A stretch of DNA of 64,000 bases, from the NCBI GenBank assembly GCA_000231825.2, contig JH720397.1, positions 82,555 to 146,554 on the forward strand, given 5' to 3'. Numbering within the stretch: the stretch's first letter is position 1; every line of letters starts with the position of its first letter. A program made the position numbers and the translations under genes. The DNA comes from Tetrahymena elliotti 4EA (Eukaryota; Ciliophora; Oligohymenophorea; Hymenostomatida; Tetrahymenidae). Below are positions 60,091-64,000 of this stretch, piece by piece. The notes beneath the pieces were generated by a model. It worked only from the letters and a program-made list of their open reading frames with translations. It ran no database searches and was not told where the DNA came from.

Positions 60091-60811
60091 TCAGTCATAC
60101 ATTTTAAGTCCTCTGACATCTTTAGTAGGAGGGCAGCCAAATTTGTAGAGACTGAAGAAATTAATAATTGATTGGATGAAACTCAAGACAATAAGGAGAA
60201 TACCAAATGTAAATGGCCAAGCAGCTTTAATAGTCATATTGTTATCAGGATCAGCTCTAATAGATATTTTTGCAAGGTATTCTTCTTAATAATTACTCAA
60301 GGTAGAACAATAGTCACTATTTCTTGCTGTTGGTAAGTTGCTAAGACGATCTTTTGTTTAAAGAAAATAAATTGAATACTATGGAAAGATTAAATTGCAT
60401 ATAATTTACCTATTTCATCAACTCCCTTTGAACAAACTATAAGGGAACAGAATCTTTCTTGATTAATAATGATTACACCTGCAATTGCTAATATGCATAA
60501 AAGGAGATCAAATACTACAGTAAAATGAAGAAAGATTGAGGACCAAAACATTTCTTTAAGTAGCAATGCTAAGTTTATCAATAAAAAGACAAGGGCTGCT
60601 ACAGGCAGTGTCAATATCTAAGTATCACAATAGTTGCCAATCATGTATAGCACAATAATTATATTGCAAATGCATATAAGAATGTTGAAGATTATAAAAA
60701 CTGTTCCAATTTTTCCTTTAATTGACTTGGGAAACTATTTATAAAGAAATGGATTAATTGAGTGAATAAGAGAATCCTAAATTAATAGTATTTTTTTACT
60801 TGTGCTAACAT
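60091..60811 (-). CDS. Four-helix membrane protein of unknown function, about 212 aa
   Basis: Exons are 60410-60776 and 60091-60350, joined in phase 1 across a 59-base intron. Four hydrophobic helices are clear: TVFIIFNILICICNIIIVLY, LTLPVAALVFLLINLALLL, SIFLHFTVVFDLLLCILAIA and, after a loop, WPFTFGILLIVLSFIQSIIN. The loop between helices 3 and 4 has Cys and Asp/Asn residues and would face the lumen or outside, as in tetraspan proteins. No CCG tetraspanin motif is present, so it is not a classical tetraspanin. The start is uncertain: a 12-base exon (60800-60811, MLAQ) with a 23-base intron would be unusually small for this genome. Confidence 0.75.
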
Positions 60812-63800
60812 TTTATCTATTTTTCTTTGATTTCCTTTTAAGCTGCTTTTGTAGATTTTTGGATAATTATTATTTTTTTAGAAAATTTAATATCAAAATC
60901 TTTTTAATTCTAAAAATTTAAATTGTGCTAAGACAGCAAACAAAAGTACATCTATCTATCTATCTTTTATCAGATTAAGAAGAATAGCTTTAAGTAACTT
61001 TATAAGATATTCAACGCAATTATTGTTCATTAAAAAATATTATTTACCATTGCTTTTTTTTATCATTACTCATATTTGAATTTAATTTTATTGTTTATTT
61101 CTTTTTTACCACACATTTAGACTTTCTTTTTTTATTTCATTCAAAACTTATCTGCCAAATAAATAATAAAAATATGCATTTTAAATAACTATTCGTATAA
61201 GAATTGCATAGAAAATTTTAGAAGCATCTTTTTTAGTGAGTGAACTAGTAAGATTTACTGTGTAATTAAATGTAATTTTTTTACTCAAATAAATGTAAAT
61301 TAAAATTAAATTTTGATAGAATTAGCTTTGGGTCAAATTAAATAAATTTTTATCTTTTTTTGTTGTTAAATTCAATCTTTCATCACAAAGAATTTACAAT
61401 CATTGAATAGATTATATTATTCCAAGTTTAATGGATCAATTAATTTCTTTATAAATTTTTTCAATCCCATTAAGTTAATTTGTGTAATTAAAAGTTAACT
61501 AATAAATCAAATTTTCTATTTGAAAAGTCTTCTACTTCTCTTAAAATTTATGAATTTAATTCTAGATCTAATTACGAAATAATAATTATTTGAAATTTTT
61601 ATATCCATAAATAAAATATTAAAAATATTTAATAACCAATAAATGAAAATATTAATTTTTTACAAAATTTATTTATTTTTTTTATATTGAATATTAACAA
61701 ATATGATATAAATTTCAAACAATTTGCTAGAGTTATTATCTTTATTGAATTATTGAGGCATAATTTTTAAATCTACCTTTACCTTTCTCTTTTGTCAATA
61801 TCTATTCTGAATAGTTTGAAAGAATTAAATGATATTTTATAAATTCTACCTATTTTTTATTTTTTTCAAAACAGATTAAAAAATAAGGTTTTGAACGAAT
61901 AATATTTTTTTTAATATTAAATGATTATATTCAGTGATGCAAATGAATAATGATTTATTGAAAAAAAATATATTTGAAACAATATTATCTCTAATATTTG
62001 AATGAACAAATTTGCTTGAAACAAAATTATTCAAAATAAAAATAATTTTCGAATAGTACTTTTTAAATTTTAAATTCAAAAATTAATAATCTTAATAAAT
62101 TTTTTTGATATCAAACAAAAAATCTTTTTATTTTTCTTATTTATTCAAATAAATTCTTTCAATAATTCTACTAATTTGTTATACATTTTATTTAAATTTA
62201 ACAAATAAGAATACATCGCATAAAATCAGAACTTGAATTTTATTTTAAAAACTAAGATAAATTTCTTAAATTATCCATAATTATTTAAAAATAAATATTT
62301 TACAATTCCTAACAACTTCAAGTGAGTAAGTGAGTGAGAAAGGTAATATCTATTTAAATTTTTTATTTTATTTACTTTTTTTTCTAAAAAGGATTTTTAG
62401 CTCAATAAAATATTTTTTCTACATTTTACCTAACTTTAGAAGCTTTTTAAAGATAAATCAAACGTTTGGAATAAATAATACATTTAAAAACTATTCCAAA
62501 ATCTAATTTGTTAAATAACTTTTTATTTTAAATATACTATGAAAAATATTTGCTTAAGTACATTTTATAATTAAATTACCATAGGTTTATTTATTATTAA
62601 GCATCTGTGTTGTGCTCTAAAAATCCTAATATTGGGTAAATAATTATCCTCTATTTCCCAAAATTTTTAGTTAATTTATTTTTTATACTTTTTATGGAGT
62701 ATTTAATTTATTTACTTAATTCCTTTAATAAATCTATTTCTTCTATTATTTTCTTTATTTTTTTAAAATTTAAATATTGATTTTTATGAGCTTTTTATAA
62801 CACAAATTTTTTCAAAAACCTTCTTTTAATAAATTAACTTATTCTATTGATATTAAAGTAAGTTTAAAATCTATATTTTGTATGAATTTTAAAAAAGTAA
62901 ACCAAGGGTTTCCATTATTAGTTTTTTCAACAATTTGTGTGATTAATTTAAAATAAAAAATAGGTGATTAATCAAATAAAAACCCTAATTACATTCGCAA
63001 ATTTTGAAGTTATCATTAAAATCGCAATAATTATTTTGGTCAACAATTATTTTCATAATATTCTTAAATATAAAATTTTTAGATTTGAATGTAGCTAAAC
63101 TATAAATCAATAATTATTTTTGAGTTTGATCAATTTATCTATAATTCATTAAAATTAATACAAACCATCTATTTATAAATAAATTCCAATTATTATAAAA
63201 ACTTTTATAGGATAAAGTATCAAAAGATTTATAACATGAAATATTCAATATAGAAACTATTTTTTATGCATTTATTAGTAAAAATCTTAATATTTAAAAA
63301 TATGAAATCAAATTTTTTAATATGGATCATTAAATTTTAATAAGTTAAATTTCTTATATTATTATTTTTAAAATAATTTAAATTAATAAAAAACCAAAGT
63401 ATGATAAAATGAATAAAGAGTAAATATGTTTGATTAATCTTCTTAATTAAATTTGTATTATATTCTATTTTTAAAGTTATTAATTAAAAAATTTAAAGGA
63501 AAAAAATTAATAATTAAATATTTAATTAATTCTAAATTTATTTTTAATAAATATAGTCATAAAATGTTTTAAAATGTAAAAAATAAATCAATATAAAGTA
63601 TATATTAATTTAAATACTAAAATAAAAATTAGACATAAAAATAAATCATACTATTTATATTATCCTAAAAAAATAATCTTAAACTTTCTAATAAATACTA
63701 TTCAATTTAATACTTTTAAATATTAATTTAAGTCTATCTGTTTTTTATTCAATATCATTAGCAATAAAATTTAATCTATTTTAAAATCAAAATAAATTTA

Positions 63801-64000
63801 AATACTTTTTAAATGAAAATCCAATCATTTCTATTTTACATTAGATAATTCTTTCCTTAAAAGTTCTTCAACTTATATTTCTGTATTTTTATTAATCAAA
63901 TTCCAACTATTTATTTATGATATTAAATATTTTAAATAAAATATAATATGAAAAAAAAAAACTATTTTAAAAAATTTTTTGAAAGTTTAAAAATTTTTTA
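60812..64000. other. Gene-free extremely AT-rich end of window
   Basis: About 3.2 kb of A/T runs with very few G or C bases and no frame of protein-like composition on either strand. CTAT repeats occur near 60950. It may be a long intergenic or scaffold-end tract. No telomeric G4T2-type repeat was seen. Confidence 0.6.

Overview
The window is about 78-80% A+T and is a ciliate nuclear genome, probably Tetrahymena or a close relative (macronuclear-type gene structure). The decisive evidence is the genetic code. Read with TAA and TAG as glutamine and TGA as the only stop, reading frames of 300 to 1,600 codons appear and end at single TGA codons. Read with the standard code, the same genes break into short pieces. 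Introns are AT-rich, start GTA, end AG (mostly TAG or AAG), are usually 49-190 bases long, and restore frame exactly where protein homology demands it. No tRNA, rRNA, CRISPR array, operon or bacterial-type signal was seen.

Layout. 1-11 kb: the 3' end of one gene, then three Q/N-rich proteins of unknown function (611, 699 and 1,476 aa). 11.3-16.7 kb: a protein kinase-like protein, then a 943-aa UvrD/Rep-type helicase with a PD-(D/E)XK nuclease motif near its C-terminal end. 18.3-29.2 kb: four plus-strand LITAF-domain genes, separated by long AT-rich tracts with tandem repeats, possible decayed coding sequence and one multi-pass membrane protein gene. 30.0-32.1 kb (minus): a seven-exon gene for DRC4/GAS8 of the ciliary nexin-dynein regulatory complex. 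34.2-35.2 kb (minus): an unknown 303-aa protein. 36.0-41.2 kb: a 1,629-aa MSH4-like meiotic MutS homologue with a very long Q/N-rich N-terminal extension. 42.0-46.4 kb (minus): two paralogous RRM plus Ser/Arg-rich splicing-factor-like genes. 48.1-54.0 kb: two MORN-repeat proteins, one with a B-box-like zinc finger. 54.7-56.4 kb (minus): a Gln-rich unknown. 58.5-59.3 kb (minus): ARP2/3 subunit ARPC4. 60.1-60.8 kb (minus): a four-helix membrane protein. The last 3 kb appear to be gene-free.

Genes are independent eukaryotic transcription units, so neighbours need not share a pathway. Themes are cilium and cytoskeleton (DRC4, ARPC4, MORN proteins), meiosis and DNA repair (MSH4, helicase-nuclease), RNA processing (two RRM/RS proteins) and endosomal membranes (LITAF family). 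Coordinates of multi-exon genes run from start codon to stop codon, with exons given in the text. Exon borders are inferred from GT...AG sites, reading frame and homology, not from transcripts. Because TGA is the only stop in very AT-rich DNA, chance open frames of 100-170 codons are expected. Short unsupported frames therefore carry low confidence.
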